The notes beneath the pieces were generated by a model. The model saw only the letters and a program-made list of their open reading frames with translations, was not told the origin of the DNA and ran no database searches. The position numbers were made by a program, and so were the translations under genes. 12,321 nt of DNA, from assembly GCA_002403995.1 (NCBI GenBank), contig DHIV01000054.1, positions 16,673 to 28,993 of the forward strand, read 5' to 3'. This DNA comes from Gallionella sp. UBA4737. GTDB lineage: Bacteria; Pseudomonadota; Gammaproteobacteria; Burkholderiales; Gallionellaceae. Positions 1 through 7,377 of the stretch are shown here, piece by piece (position 1 is the first letter of the stretch; the number at the start of each line of letters is the position of its first letter).

Positions 1-11
1 ATGTCACTCAT
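1..11 (-). CDS. dsrO: Probable 5' end of dsrO (partial, runs off the left edge)
   Basis: On the minus strand an ATG at 11-9 overlaps the TGA stop of dsrJ (10-8) in an ATGA arrangement, and the reading frame begins Met-Ser-Asp before the window ends. In oxidative dsr operons the gene after dsrJ is normally dsrO, a periplasmic ferredoxin-like iron-sulfur subunit of the DsrMKJOP complex exported by the Tat pathway. Only three codons are visible, so the identity rests on gene order and the tight stop/start overlap, not on protein sequence. Confidence 0.5.
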
Positions 12-382
12 TTGGATTCCTCCTTGACCAAAGCGGTGCTTCGCTTGCTGGAGTGGCATTCAAAACAATCGATCTTGACTGCTTCGTATCGGTGGCAACC
101 TTCGCAGAAACTGTCGGGGCGTCCGATCACGCTGTTATCGCGCAAACTGGCATGACACTCGACGCAATTCTTCAGGCTGTATTTCCCATCGCGTATGCCC
201 AGGTGCACGGTCTCGTCGCGTTGCTGAAAAAGCACCTTCATGTGGTTCTTGCGCATCCACTGCGGCTCTGCGACGCACTGGCCGCCCTTGCCTATATCGA
301 GCTTGGGCATGCCGTAGCTTTCTGTGGCATCCGCAGATGCACACATACTCAGTGCCGCCAGTAGCGCGATAAGTTTTAACAT
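8..382 (-). CDS. dsrJ: DsrJ, periplasmic triheme cytochrome c of the DsrMKJOP complex
   Basis: This 124-aa protein has a hydrophobic N-terminal signal segment (about residues 1-18) and three CXXCH heme c sites: CVECH (73-77), CEGCH (93-97) and CFECH (106-110). Three hemes in a protein this small, directly after dsrL, identify DsrJ. A further cysteine, Cys36 in a GGQCV context ahead of a conserved RKNHM segment, matches the position known in the family as the unusual His/Cys axial ligand of one heme. DsrJ is the periplasmic electron carrier of the transmembrane complex that couples DsrC redox chemistry to the membrane. The start at 382 is preceded by GGGCGAG with 8-nt spacing, a modest ribosome binding site. 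It lies 22 bp after dsrL and overlaps the next gene by 4 bp, so it is part of the operon. Confidence 0.95.
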   Translation of the reverse strand: MLKLIALLAALSMCASADATESYGMPKLDIGKGGQCVAEPQWMRKNHMKVLFQQRDETVHLGIRDGKYSLKNCVECHASLRDNSVIGRPDSFCEGCHRYEAVKIDCFECHSSKRSTALVKEESK

Positions 383-386
383 TTAT

Positions 387-414
387 ATTACTCGCCCATT
401 TTCATTACTCGCCC
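387..414 (-). repeat. 11-bp direct duplication at the dsrL/dsrJ junction
   Basis: The minus-strand sequence GGGCGAGTAAT occurs twice, at 414-404 and 397-387, separated by 6 bp. The first copy forms the last codons and stop of dsrL. The second copy places GGGCGAG about 8 nt ahead of the dsrJ start codon, so the duplicated end of dsrL appears to serve as the ribosome binding region of dsrJ. It could also be a slippage product without function. Confidence 0.6.
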
Positions 415-2372
415 AAGCCCATCTGGATATAACCGGTCGGGCAAACATCCGCGCAAATATGGCAGCCGATACACTTGTTGTAATCGGTGTCGACATAACG
501 CCCGAGGGTAGCCTGACTCTTCTTCACACGGAACACGGCGGTTTGCGGGCAGTACACCACGCAGTTGTCGCATTCGAAACACATGCCGCAGCTCATGCAA
601 CGTTTGGCCTCCGCTACCGCCTCTTCCTGGCTGAGGACGCCCAAGCGGTCCTGAAAATTACCCAGCGCGGATTCCTTGCTCAGGGTAATGACGTTGCGTC
701 TATTGCGAGCGACAATGGAAAAGTGTCCCAGGAACAGTTTGTCGTGCGGGATCACATAGCGATCCGAACGATTATCGAAGTTGTGTACGGCCACATTGGA
801 ACTGTCGGTGCCACGCAAAGGCTCGTGCGTTTCTTTGACTTCAAGGCCTTTTTCCATCATCTTGCGCATCAGATCGAATTGGTGCGCATCGATCTTGGGA
901 CGCTTTTCCAGATCCAGACCGTTCAGGTAACTGTGTATGCCATCTGCCGCGATAGAGCCATGACCGATAGCGGTGGTCAACAGATGCGGACGTATGATGT
1001 CACCGCCGGCGAACACGCCTTTCTGTCCAGATACCAGATAGTTGCGATCCGTCGAGACCGCACCCTTGCCGTTGTTGAATTCTTCAAGTCCGGTAAAGTC
1101 CACTGCCTGACCGATCGCTGACACGATCAGGTCAGCGGGAATATCCTCCTCGGTACCCTCGATGTTCTTGACCTCCAGTTTGCCGCCGGCCAGCTTTGCC
1201 TCGCACTGGACGACACGCAACGCTGTGGCGCGCCCATCCGCGCCGCGCACGATGCCTATTGGAGCCAGGCCGCCGCGGATCGCGATACCTTCTGCGAGAG
1301 CCTGTTCGATCTCGTGCTTGTTCGCCTGCATCTTGTCGATGGGAAAGATCGAGGTCAGTGTCACTTCGGCGCCCTGCTTGGCCGAGATTTCGGCAACATC
1401 ATGGGCGATCTGGCCCGCGATGGCCTGCTCGAAATCTGTCGGTTTGGATTGCTCGAGATGGCCGAGACGCCGTGCGACCGTGGCCACGTCGATCGACGTA
1501 TCACCGCCACCGACTACCACCACACGCTTGCCGACGTGCTGGAGGCGGCCGTCATTGAAAGCTTTCAGAAAGGCAGTTGCTGTCACCACGTTGGGCGCAG
1601 CGCTATCCGCAAGCGGCAACGCACGGCCGGCTTGCGCGCCCATACCGAGGAAAACCGCATCGAAGTCCTTGCGGATTTGTTCAAGAGTGATGTCCGTGCC
1701 CACACGGCATTTCATCCTCGTCTTGACGCCCAGATCAATGATGCGTTTGATTTCTGCATCCAGTATCTCGCGCGGGGTACGGAAACCGGGAATGCCGTAG
1801 CGCATCATGCCACCGAGATGTTCATGCTCATCGAACACGGTGACTTCATGCCCCCTCAGGGTGAGTTGATAGGCACAGGACAAACTGGCCGGACCACCGC
1901 CGATGACCGCCACTTTTTTTCCGGTCGGCGTTGCGCTGGTGTGATAGCCGAGGTTGTTGCTTATCGCGTATTCGCCGAGGAAATGTTCCACCGAATTGAT
2001 ACCGACGTGGTCTTCCAGCGCATTGCGATTGCATCCGGTCTCGCACGGTGCCGGACAGACACGGCCCATCACCGACGGAAAAGGATTGGCCTCGGTCAAA
2101 CGGCGAAATGCATATTCCTGCCATGGCATGGCCGGCTTGCCATCTGCCCCAACCGGCGGCTTTTCCGTACCGCGAGCTATGGCCAGATAGCCGCGGATAT
2201 CCTCGCCAGCCGGGCAACTGCCTTGGCAAGGCGGAGTGGACTGAATGTAGGTCGGGCACTTGTGCGTAAAGCTCGCCTGCATGATCTTTTCACTTAGACG
2301 GCCAACCTTGCTGTCGCCGTCTTTATAGCGGCGGAAGGTGATTTTTTGCGGGGTTTCGGTTGTTGTAGACAT
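405..2372 (-). CDS. dsrL: DsrL, NAD(P)H-dependent iron-sulfur flavoprotein partner of DsrAB
   Basis: This 655-aa protein resembles the small subunit of glutamate synthase with a C-terminal ferredoxin extension. The N-terminal region (about 39-115) has cysteines in CPxxC/CetGC-type groups that bind iron-sulfur clusters. A Rossmann motif GGGPAS at 158-163 binds FAD, and a second, GGGDTS at 288-293, binds NAD(P)H. The C-terminal part holds cysteine arrays starting at Cys592 and a classic CIGCHICADVCP cluster motif at 634-645. In sulfur oxidisers DsrL is the electron-transfer partner of reverse-acting DsrAB, passing sulfite-forming electrons to NAD(P)+, and is essential for sulfur globule oxidation. 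The start at 2372 has a clear GGAGG site. Automated pipelines often call it glutamate synthase or NADPH:acceptor oxidoreductase; its position between dsrK and dsrJ settles the assignment. An inverted-repeat element separates it from dsrK. Confidence 0.96.
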   Translation of the reverse strand: MSTTTETPQKITFRRYKDGDSKVGRLSEKIMQASFTHKCPTYIQSTPPCQGSCPAGEDIRGYLAIARGTEKPPVGADGKPAMPWQEYAFRRLTEANPFPSVMGRVCPAPCETGCNRNALEDHVGINSVEHFLGEYAISNNLGYHTSATPTGKKVAVIGGGPASLSCAYQLTLRGHEVTVFDEHEHLGGMMRYGIPGFRTPREILDAEIKRIIDLGVKTRMKCRVGTDITLEQIRKDFDAVFLGMGAQAGRALPLADSAAPNVVTATAFLKAFNDGRLQHVGKRVVVVGGGDTSIDVATVARRLGHLEQSKPTDFEQAIAGQIAHDVAEISAKQGAEVTLTSIFPIDKMQANKHEIEQALAEGIAIRGGLAPIGIVRGADGRATALRVVQCEAKLAGGKLEVKNIEGTEEDIPADLIVSAIGQAVDFTGLEEFNNGKGAVSTDRNYLVSGQKGVFAGGDIIRPHLLTTAIGHGSIAADGIHSYLNGLDLEKRPKIDAHQFDLMRKMMEKGLEVKETHEPLRGTDSSNVAVHNFDNRSDRYVIPHDKLFLGHFSIVARNRRNVITLSKESALGNFQDRLGVLSQEEAVAEAKRCMSCGMCFECDNCVVYCPQTAVFRVKKSQATLGRYVDTDYNKCIGCHICADVCPTGYIQMGLGE

Positions 2373-2403
2373 TGCGCTACCTCCAGATAGTTACCTGATA
2401 TTC

Positions 2404-2522
2404 AGTCCACGAAAAACATAAAAACGGCCTTCGAGAAATCGGATGTAGGTCGGGCTCCGCCCGACATGGCGGGCAAAGCCCGCCCTACAAAACCAACGAC
2501 TTTTTCGTGTCTTTCGTGGACT
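2404..2522. repeat. MITE/REP-like inverted-repeat element between dsrK and dsrL
   Basis: The 21-bp ends at 2404-2424 and 2502-2522 are inverted repeats of each other (18 of 21 positions match, outer part AGTCCACGAAA). Inside lie two perfect 7-bp hairpins with 3-nt loops, GTCGGGC-TCC-GCCCGAC (2449-2465) and GGCGGGC-AAA-GCCCGCC (2468-2484), themselves bracketed by TGTAGG (2444-2449) and CCTACA (2484-2489). It contains no coding sequence. Such short structured elements are scattered in many proteobacterial genomes. Here it occupies most of the 173-bp gap inside an otherwise compact operon, so it could affect mRNA stability or read-through from dsrK into dsrL. No U-run follows the hairpins in the direction of dsr transcription, so it is not a classic intrinsic terminator. 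Confidence 0.85.
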
Positions 2523-2545
2523 ATGTTTTTTTCGTGGGCCATGAT

Positions 2546-4078
2546 TTATTTTTCTCCAAGAATGATCGCATTACTGACCAACTGGTGAACACCGCCAACC
2601 ATTCTTCTATCGAATCCGTAAATGGGCATGACCTTGGTGAATTGCGCCTTGCAGATGGCGCATATGCACGCCATGAAATTGACCCCGTGCTCGTCGACCA
2701 CTTGCTGCAACACTTCCATGCGCGGCAATGCGCCTTTGACGCGCAGATCCAGCAAATCGTCGGTCAACAGACCGCCTCCGCCTCCGCAACAAAAGGTCCG
2801 CTCATGTGTCGTGGAGGGTGACATCTCCACGAAATTGTTCGCCACCGCATGGATGATATTGCGCGGAATATCGAACTGGCCGCCGGGGTAATCGCCCATG
2901 CGCGAGCCGCGTGCAACATTGCATGAATCGTGGAAGGTGATGATGTGCTTGTCATTGGCTTCCTTGTCGAAGGACAGCGCACCCTGCTCGATCATGTCCC
3001 AGGTGAATTCACAAACATGCATCGGCTGTTTGTAGCGATGGTCGAGCTGCTTCTGCAACATCATCGCGAACCGGTCGTTTGGGTCCGCCCCATCACCGAC
3101 ACCGGTCAGGGTATTCCAGAAACTGTAAGCCACGCGCCATGCGTGACCACACTCGCCGACCACGATGCGCTTCACGCCCAATTCCAGCGCGACTTCGCGG
3201 ATACGCAACGCGATCGTGCGGAGCTGTTCGTAATTACCGATGAACATGCCGAAGTTGGCTGCCTCGGAAGACATCGAAGAAAGCGTCCAACTGGTTCCTG
3301 TCGCGTGAAAAACCTTGGCATAGCCGATCAGGCTGTCAATATGCGGCTCGGCAAAGAAATCGGCTGAAGGCGTGATAAACAGAACTTCCGCGCCCTTCAC
3401 ATCGATCGGGAAACGCACATCGATACCGGTGTCTTCCTTGACATCCTCTTCCAGCCCTTCCAGCGTATCCTTCAGTGCGGGCCCCGGCAGACCGAGGTTG
3501 TTGCCTATCTTGTGTACCTTGCCGATGATCTCGTTCGAATATTTCTGGCCGTAGCCCACGGAATCAAGGATCTCTCGCGCAGCCATCGTGACTTCGGCAG
3601 TATCGATGCCATACGGACAGAACACCGAACAGCGGCGGCACTCGGAACATTGGTGGAAGTAGTTGTGCCATTCGTCGAGCACTTCGCGGGTCAAATCGCG
3701 CGCGCCGACAAGTTTGGGGAATATTTTTCCCGGCAAGGTGAAATAGCGGCGGTATACGCTGCGCATCAGATCCTGCCGCGCCACCGGCATGTTCTTCGGA
3801 TCCTGTGTGCCGATGAAGTAATGGCATTTATCCGAACAGGCTCCGCAATGTACACAGCTATCCATATACACCGCGAGCGAGCGGTATTTTCCGAGCAATT
3901 CACCCATCTTGGCGATCGCCTGATCATGCCAGTCGTCAACCAACTGGCCGGGAAAACCGAGCGCTTCCTGAATCTTTTCGTTGGCAACATACGGGCCGCT
4001 GCCTTCCATGGCCCCCGGTTTCAAAGCCGGAATGATAGGAATGACGCGATAGGCGGGTGCTGTAATCGTAGCGCTCAT
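2546..4078 (-). CDS. dsrK: DsrK, HdrD-like iron-sulfur catalytic subunit of DsrMKJOP
   Basis: This 510-aa cytoplasmic protein has two [4Fe-4S] ferredoxin motifs near the N-terminus, CVHCGACSDKC (75-85) and CSECRRCSVFC (144-154). It is followed by the CCG-type cysteine-rich regions of heterodisulfide reductase HdrD relatives: VGECGHAW, HDSCN, FCCGGGGG and a terminal CICAIC segment. DsrK is held to be the site where the DsrC disulfide or trisulfide is reduced or formed, with electrons exchanged with the membrane partner DsrM. The ATG overlaps the dsrM stop by 4 bp (ATGA), giving translational coupling, with a GGAG site inside the end of dsrM. It could be labelled generically as an Fe-S/glycolate-oxidase-like protein, but its neighbours make DsrK clear. 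Confidence 0.97.
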   Translation of the reverse strand: MSATITAPAYRVIPIIPALKPGAMEGSGPYVANEKIQEALGFPGQLVDDWHDQAIAKMGELLGKYRSLAVYMDSCVHCGACSDKCHYFIGTQDPKNMPVARQDLMRSVYRRYFTLPGKIFPKLVGARDLTREVLDEWHNYFHQCSECRRCSVFCPYGIDTAEVTMAAREILDSVGYGQKYSNEIIGKVHKIGNNLGLPGPALKDTLEGLEEDVKEDTGIDVRFPIDVKGAEVLFITPSADFFAEPHIDSLIGYAKVFHATGTSWTLSSMSSEAANFGMFIGNYEQLRTIALRIREVALELGVKRIVVGECGHAWRVAYSFWNTLTGVGDGADPNDRFAMMLQKQLDHRYKQPMHVCEFTWDMIEQGALSFDKEANDKHIITFHDSCNVARGSRMGDYPGGQFDIPRNIIHAVANNFVEMSPSTTHERTFCCGGGGGLLTDDLLDLRVKGALPRMEVLQQVVDEHGVNFMACICAICKAQFTKVMPIYGFDRRMVGGVHQLVSNAIILGEK

Positions 4079-4800
4079 TTGCCTGACTCCAATTGTTTGC
4101 CCCAGCCCGAGATATGTCGTTTGTCGCGCGGGTTATCTGCCTGGTTGCGGCCGGGTGAAAAAAACAATCCAGGGGCATGCAACAACTTGCTGATCGGGAA
4201 GATCATCAACAGCAGCGCGACCAGCGACAGATGCACATAAAGTCCGATACTGGAAGGCAGAGGTTGCAAATCGAAATGCATTAACCCGAGCATGAACCCC
4301 TTCACGGCGATCACATCGCCATGCACGACAAATCTCATCATCAGACCTGACAATCCGATTGCCAGAAACAGTGCCAGCATCAGGTGATCAGATGGCGTGG
4401 AGATATAGCGGATACGCTCGACAAAAATGCGGCGCGCCCACAGTCCCGCCACGCCTAGCACCATGGTGATGCCAGCGTACATCCCAAAAGGCTGGATGAA
4501 CGCCACCCAGAACCAGACAGGCTCGGTGAAGTAACGCAAGTGACGCAACAGCACGAGGGCCAGGCTGGCATGAAACAACCACCCCAAGCCCCACGTCCAC
4601 AGATTCGCCTTGAACAGGCTTTCAAACAGGAACACCTCGCGCATCATGCGCAACACTACCCCGCCAGTGGTAATGGGTGCTGGCGTGGTGGGTATTTTAA
4701 GCGGCGCTGGAGTACGGGTATATACGCTGATACGGTAGAGCGAACCCACGACAAACACCAATGTGGCAAAGTAAAACAGGATTGCAAATAAGGTGCTCAT
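4075..4800 (-). CDS. dsrM: DsrM, membrane heme b subunit (NarI-like) of DsrMKJOP
   Basis: This 241-aa integral membrane protein has about five hydrophobic spans, near residues 4-22, 67-86, 104-122, 138-157 and 185-204. Histidines in or next to these spans (77, 87, 139, 190, 208) are candidates for heme b ligands, as in the NarI family of quinone-reactive cytochrome b subunits. DsrM passes electrons between DsrK on the cytoplasmic side and the quinone pool. It starts 38 bp after dsrC and overlaps dsrK by 4 bp. No good Shine-Dalgarno sequence is visible ahead of its ATG, in contrast to the strong one ahead of dsrC, which may help keep membrane subunit production lower than that of DsrC. Confidence 0.95.
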   Translation of the reverse strand: MSTLFAILFYFATLVFVVGSLYRISVYTRTPAPLKIPTTPAPITTGGVVLRMMREVFLFESLFKANLWTWGLGWLFHASLALVLLRHLRYFTEPVWFWVAFIQPFGMYAGITMVLGVAGLWARRIFVERIRYISTPSDHLMLALFLAIGLSGLMMRFVVHGDVIAVKGFMLGLMHFDLQPLPSSIGLYVHLSLVALLLMIFPISKLLHAPGLFFSPGRNQADNPRDKRHISGWGKQLESGK

Positions 4801-4838
4801 CGCGGGTCTGTTGCAGAATGTCCACTAAAATATCTGGA

Positions 4839-5174
4839 TCAGACGCAACCGGTTGGCTTCGGCAACCCGGCGATCTTGCAAGCCTGTTTGCCCGGACCGT
4901 AGGGGAACAGGCCATACAGATATTCGCTGTTGCCTTTGTCCGCACCCAGTTTTTTGCCTATCGCTTTGGTCAACACACGAACAGCAGGGGCGATTTGATA
5001 TTCTTCAAAATATTCACGAAGAAAGTTGATGACTTCCCAATGCTGTTCAGTCATCTCGACATTTTCAGTCTTGGCGATGTAGTCAGCGACGTCTTTATTC
5101 CAGTCTGCCAGATTGACGAGGTAGCCCTCTTCGTCGGTTTCATAAGATTTTCCGTCGACTTCGATGGTGGCCAT
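4839..5174 (-). CDS. dsrC: DsrC, sulfur-carrier protein with both redox cysteines
   Basis: This 111-aa protein carries the swinging C-terminal arm of the DsrC/TusE family, ending KQACKIAGLPKPTGCV. Both key cysteines are present: the penultimate Cys110 (CysA) and Cys99 (CysB), 11 residues earlier. It is therefore a functional dissimilatory DsrC, able to accept persulfide from the TusA/DsrEFH relay, form the DsrC trisulfide with DsrAB, and be processed by DsrMKJOP. The reading frame is open further upstream, but the start at 5174 is chosen because a near-perfect AAGGAGA lies 7 nt before this ATG, the length then matches the family, and the MATIEVDGK beginning is typical. A longer start would overlap dsrH. 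A cysteine-less paralogue lies at 9874-10203. Confidence 0.97.
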   Translation of the reverse strand: MATIEVDGKSYETDEEGYLVNLADWNKDVADYIAKTENVEMTEQHWEVINFLREYFEEYQIAPAVRVLTKAIGKKLGADKGNSEYLYGLFPYGPGKQACKIAGLPKPTGCV

Positions 5175-5180
5175 GGTAAT

Positions 5181-5187
5181 TCTCCTT
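5181..5187 (-). promoter_or_regulatory. Strong ribosome binding site that fixes the dsrC start
   Basis: The minus strand reads AAGGAGA at 5187-5181, 6 nt before the ATG at 5174-5172. It decides between this start and an in-frame extension that would run into dsrH. The strong site fits a protein expected to be abundant. Confidence 0.8.
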
Positions 5188-5199
5188 ATATGATAAAAG

Positions 5200-5496
5200 T
5201 TAGAGCCAGGATTGGCAGTTTTTATTGGTCGTGGTGAGATCGACAAAGCCGCCGTAATCCACGGGTAATACCCCTGCGATGATGCGATCGGCAAATCCGC
5301 GTGCTTCAAGGTCTGGCTGCAGAACATAAATCTTGAAACGTCCCATCGCCTCGCGTATTTTACCCTCGAATGCATTGCCAAATGTGGCGGCGTAGACCGC
5401 ATCTTCGATCAGCAAAATATCCCCGGATTGAGCAACACGCAAACAACTGTCGAGCGAACTGTTCGTCAGCGGAGATTTGTTGATAATGTGCAGCAT
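5200..5496 (-). CDS. dsrH: DsrH, TusB-family subunit of the DsrEFH sulfurtransferase
   Basis: This 98-aa protein has the TusB/DsrH signature, with an N-terminal MLHIINKSP strand and the LLIEDAVYA segment (28-36). Cys18 corresponds to the conserved cysteine of the family, and Cys94 lies near the C-terminus. DsrH packs with DsrE and DsrF as a hexamer (E2F2H2) that relays sulfane sulfur toward DsrC in the cytoplasm. A good AAGGAGA site precedes the ATG, which lies 13 bp after the end of dsrF. Homologues TusBCD serve tRNA 2-thiouridine synthesis in other bacteria, but the dsr context makes the oxidative role the natural reading. Confidence 0.95.
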   Translation of the reverse strand: MLHIINKSPLTNSSLDSCLRVAQSGDILLIEDAVYAATFGNAFEGKIREAMGRFKIYVLQPDLEARGFADRIIAGVLPVDYGGFVDLTTTNKNCQSWL

Positions 5497-5509
5497 ATGG
5501 GGATTCTCC

Positions 5510-5884
5510 TTAGAAACTCAAGACCACGTCTTGCTGATTCATCAATTCGCCCATTTCCTTGCGGCCAAGCACGATGACATCAACCAGCAGGTCTGCTTCG
5601 GTCAAACCGCGAGCTTCAAGAGACTCCTTTTCGACATAGAGTTTCTCGACATCGTATCCCTCCAGTGCGCGGTAGGCAGGCGAAAAATTTTTGGTCTCTA
5701 TGCCTTTGGTCTGTTGCGCCTTCTTCAATTGATAAACGCCGTCATCGAGAAACACCAGCGACACGTCCTGGTCAAAAGCTGCGGTGATCAACACGACTTC
5801 CAGAGACTCGAGTGCGTAAATCGTGCCATAAGGCGCCTTGCGATTCACAAACATGAATTTCTTGACGTTATTTTCTTCACTCAT
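5510..5884 (-). CDS. dsrF: DsrF, TusC-family subunit of the DsrEFH sulfurtransferase
   Basis: This 124-aa protein starts MSEENNVKKF and contains the well-conserved segments NRKAPYGTIYA (14-24) and FLDDGVYQL (45-53) of DsrF/TusC. The ATG at 5884 is preferred, with GAGG 5 nt ahead and overlap of dsrE avoided. An in-frame TTG at 5908 would add eight residues and overlap dsrE. The protein contains no cysteine at all: where my memory of Allochromatium DsrF places a cysteine (DQDVC), this one has Ser42. DsrF is regarded as a structural partner of DsrE, so the loss is compatible with function. Confidence 0.94.
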   Translation of the reverse strand: MSEENNVKKFMFVNRKAPYGTIYALESLEVVLITAAFDQDVSLVFLDDGVYQLKKAQQTKGIETKNFSPAYRALEGYDVEKLYVEKESLEARGLTEADLLVDVIVLGRKEMGELMNQQDVVLSF

Positions 5885-5897
5885 GCCAGCCTCACCC

Positions 5898-6257
5898 TTA
5901 ATCGCCAAACACGACCATGCGGTCAGTCTGGATACCAGCTTCAGTCAGCTGACCGAGGCCGGAAATACGAAAGCCTTTCGCCAGATTTTCCTCCTTGATG
6001 CCGCGTCGCAAAGCAGCTGCAACACAAACCACCAGATCCACGCCATGCTCCTCGTTGAGATTGCTCCAACGATTCACGATATGGCGGTCATCCTGCGGCG
6101 GCTCGGTCAACTTTGAGGCGTTATTGACCCCGTCGTGATAGAAAAACACGCGCCAGACTTCATGGCCTTTTGCGATCGCCGCCTTGCAGAACAAGTAGGC
6201 CGAATCGCTGGCTTGATGCTGATAAGGCCCCTCGTTTACGACAATACCAAATTTCAT
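5898..6257 (-). CDS. dsrE: DsrE, catalytic TusD-family subunit of the DsrEFH sulfurtransferase
   Basis: This 119-aa protein carries NEGPYQHQASDSAY (8-21), FFYHDGVNNAS (38-48) and DLVVCVAAALRRG (74-86), with the active cysteine at Cys78, the residue shown in the family to bind the transferred persulfide. Cys24 is a second, less conserved cysteine. The C-terminal FRISGLGQLTEA segment is also typical. The start at 6257 has GGGAG about 8 nt upstream and follows dsrB by 14 bp. A longer in-frame start overlapping dsrB has no family support. DsrE takes sulfur from TusA-like donors and hands it to DsrC. Confidence 0.96.
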   Translation of the reverse strand: MKFGIVVNEGPYQHQASDSAYLFCKAAIAKGHEVWRVFFYHDGVNNASKLTEPPQDDRHIVNRWSNLNEEHGVDLVVCVAAALRRGIKEENLAKGFRISGLGQLTEAGIQTDRMVVFGD

Positions 6258-6271
6258 GCGGCCGCTCCCGG

Positions 6272-7366
6272 TTAAAAGCGAATATGCGTAGAAGCGTTCA
6301 GCGTGGCACGGGAACCGCGCCAATCATCGATCAGATACTTGGTGAATGGCAATTCGGTCTTCTCGAAGAAACGCGGCCAGCCGATACGCTCGATCCAGTC
6401 CGCCATGCGCTCCCAGGGGCGCGCATCATCCTTGTACACATGCAATATGCGCTTGACCACCTCGTTGACTTCCGGCCATCTTGGTGGATTGTTGGGCAGG
6501 CCGGACGCGACCATCTTCATGAAAGTCGGCTTTCCGCGTGCATTGGAGTTTTTGCCGCCCACCCAGATCGCCAGCTTGGAATACTCCGGATCATTGATCT
6601 GCATCGGCGGGCAAGGAGGATAGCAGGCACCGCAGCACATGCACTTGGTCTCATCGATTTCCAGGGATGGCTTGCCATTGACCATGGCCGGACGTATCGC
6701 CGCGACCGGACAACGCGCCACAACCGTAGGACGCTCGCATACGTTGGCGACCAGATCGTGATTGATCACCGGCGGCTTGGTATGTTGCACGATGATTGCA
6801 AGATCAGCCTGTCCGCCGCAGTTGATTTCACAGCATGAAGTTGAGAGGTGCACACGGTTGGGCATCTCCTCGCGCTTGAATTCAACGATCAAATCATCCA
6901 TCAATGCCTTGACCACACCCGAAGCATCCGTACCCGGGATGTCGCAGTGCAGCCAGCCTTGCGTGTGGGAAATCATCGAAATCGAGTTGCCGGTACCACC
7001 CACCGGGAAACCGTGCTTTTCCAGCTCGGCGATCAGCGGGTCGACCTTTTCCGCCTTGGACACCATGTACTCGATGTTGGAGCGGATAGTGAAACGCACA
7101 TGGCCTTCTGCGTACTTGTCGGCGATATCGCACAGCAAACGGATGGTTCCCACGTCCATTTGCCGCTGCGTGCCGGCACGCACCGTCCAGATCTGGTCGC
7201 CGCTATGTGCCACATGACGCAGTACTCCGGGGCGTGGGCGGTCATGATATTTCCACTTGCCGTAGTTCTTCACCATCAGCGGATGCAGATACTTCTTGTT
7301 GTCCGGTACCCCGGTTTCTTTGGGCTTGCGCTTCTGGGCGGGCTTCTCTTGAACGGCTTGATTCAT
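6272..7366 (-). CDS. dsrB: DsrB, beta subunit of reverse-type dissimilatory sulfite reductase
   Basis: This 364-aa siroheme enzyme subunit has the DsrB signature CCEINCGG (178-185) with Cys141 upstream, which ligate the siroheme-coupled [4Fe-4S] cluster, and an inserted ferredoxin domain with CMCCGACYPPCPP (242-254) for a second cluster. With DsrA it forms the alpha2-beta2 enzyme that in sulfur oxidisers converts DsrC-bound sulfane sulfur to sulfite in the cytoplasm. Its start has a GAGGAGA site. Only 11 bp separate it from dsrA, consistent with equimolar production. Confidence 0.97.
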   Translation of the reverse strand: MNQAVQEKPAQKRKPKETGVPDNKKYLHPLMVKNYGKWKYHDRPRPGVLRHVAHSGDQIWTVRAGTQRQMDVGTIRLLCDIADKYAEGHVRFTIRSNIEYMVSKAEKVDPLIAELEKHGFPVGGTGNSISMISHTQGWLHCDIPGTDASGVVKALMDDLIVEFKREEMPNRVHLSTSCCEINCGGQADLAIIVQHTKPPVINHDLVANVCERPTVVARCPVAAIRPAMVNGKPSLEIDETKCMCCGACYPPCPPMQINDPEYSKLAIWVGGKNSNARGKPTFMKMVASGLPNNPPRWPEVNEVVKRILHVYKDDARPWERMADWIERIGWPRFFEKTELPFTKYLIDDWRGSRATLNASTHIRF

Positions 7367-7377
7367 TTTATGTCTCC

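Noticed and set aside
324..1121. Long open frame on the plus strand opposite dsrL
   Set aside because: It is the complementary shadow of dsrL, with no recognisable protein family or ribosome site. The same applies to the plus-strand frames at 1314-2297, 2930-3367 and 3512-4240.
405..2372. Glutamate synthase small subunit (GltD)
   Set aside because: The FAD and NAD(P)H domains are similar, but the additional C-terminal ferredoxin motifs and the position between dsrK and dsrJ identify DsrL.
2444..2489. Intrinsic transcription terminator after dsrK
   Set aside because: The two GC-rich hairpins are strong, but no U-run follows them in the direction of dsr transcription and the operon continues with dsrL.
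5175..5402. N-terminally extended DsrC
   Set aside because: The upstream part overlaps dsrH and has no family match. The ATG at 5174 has a strong ribosome site and gives the normal 111-aa length.
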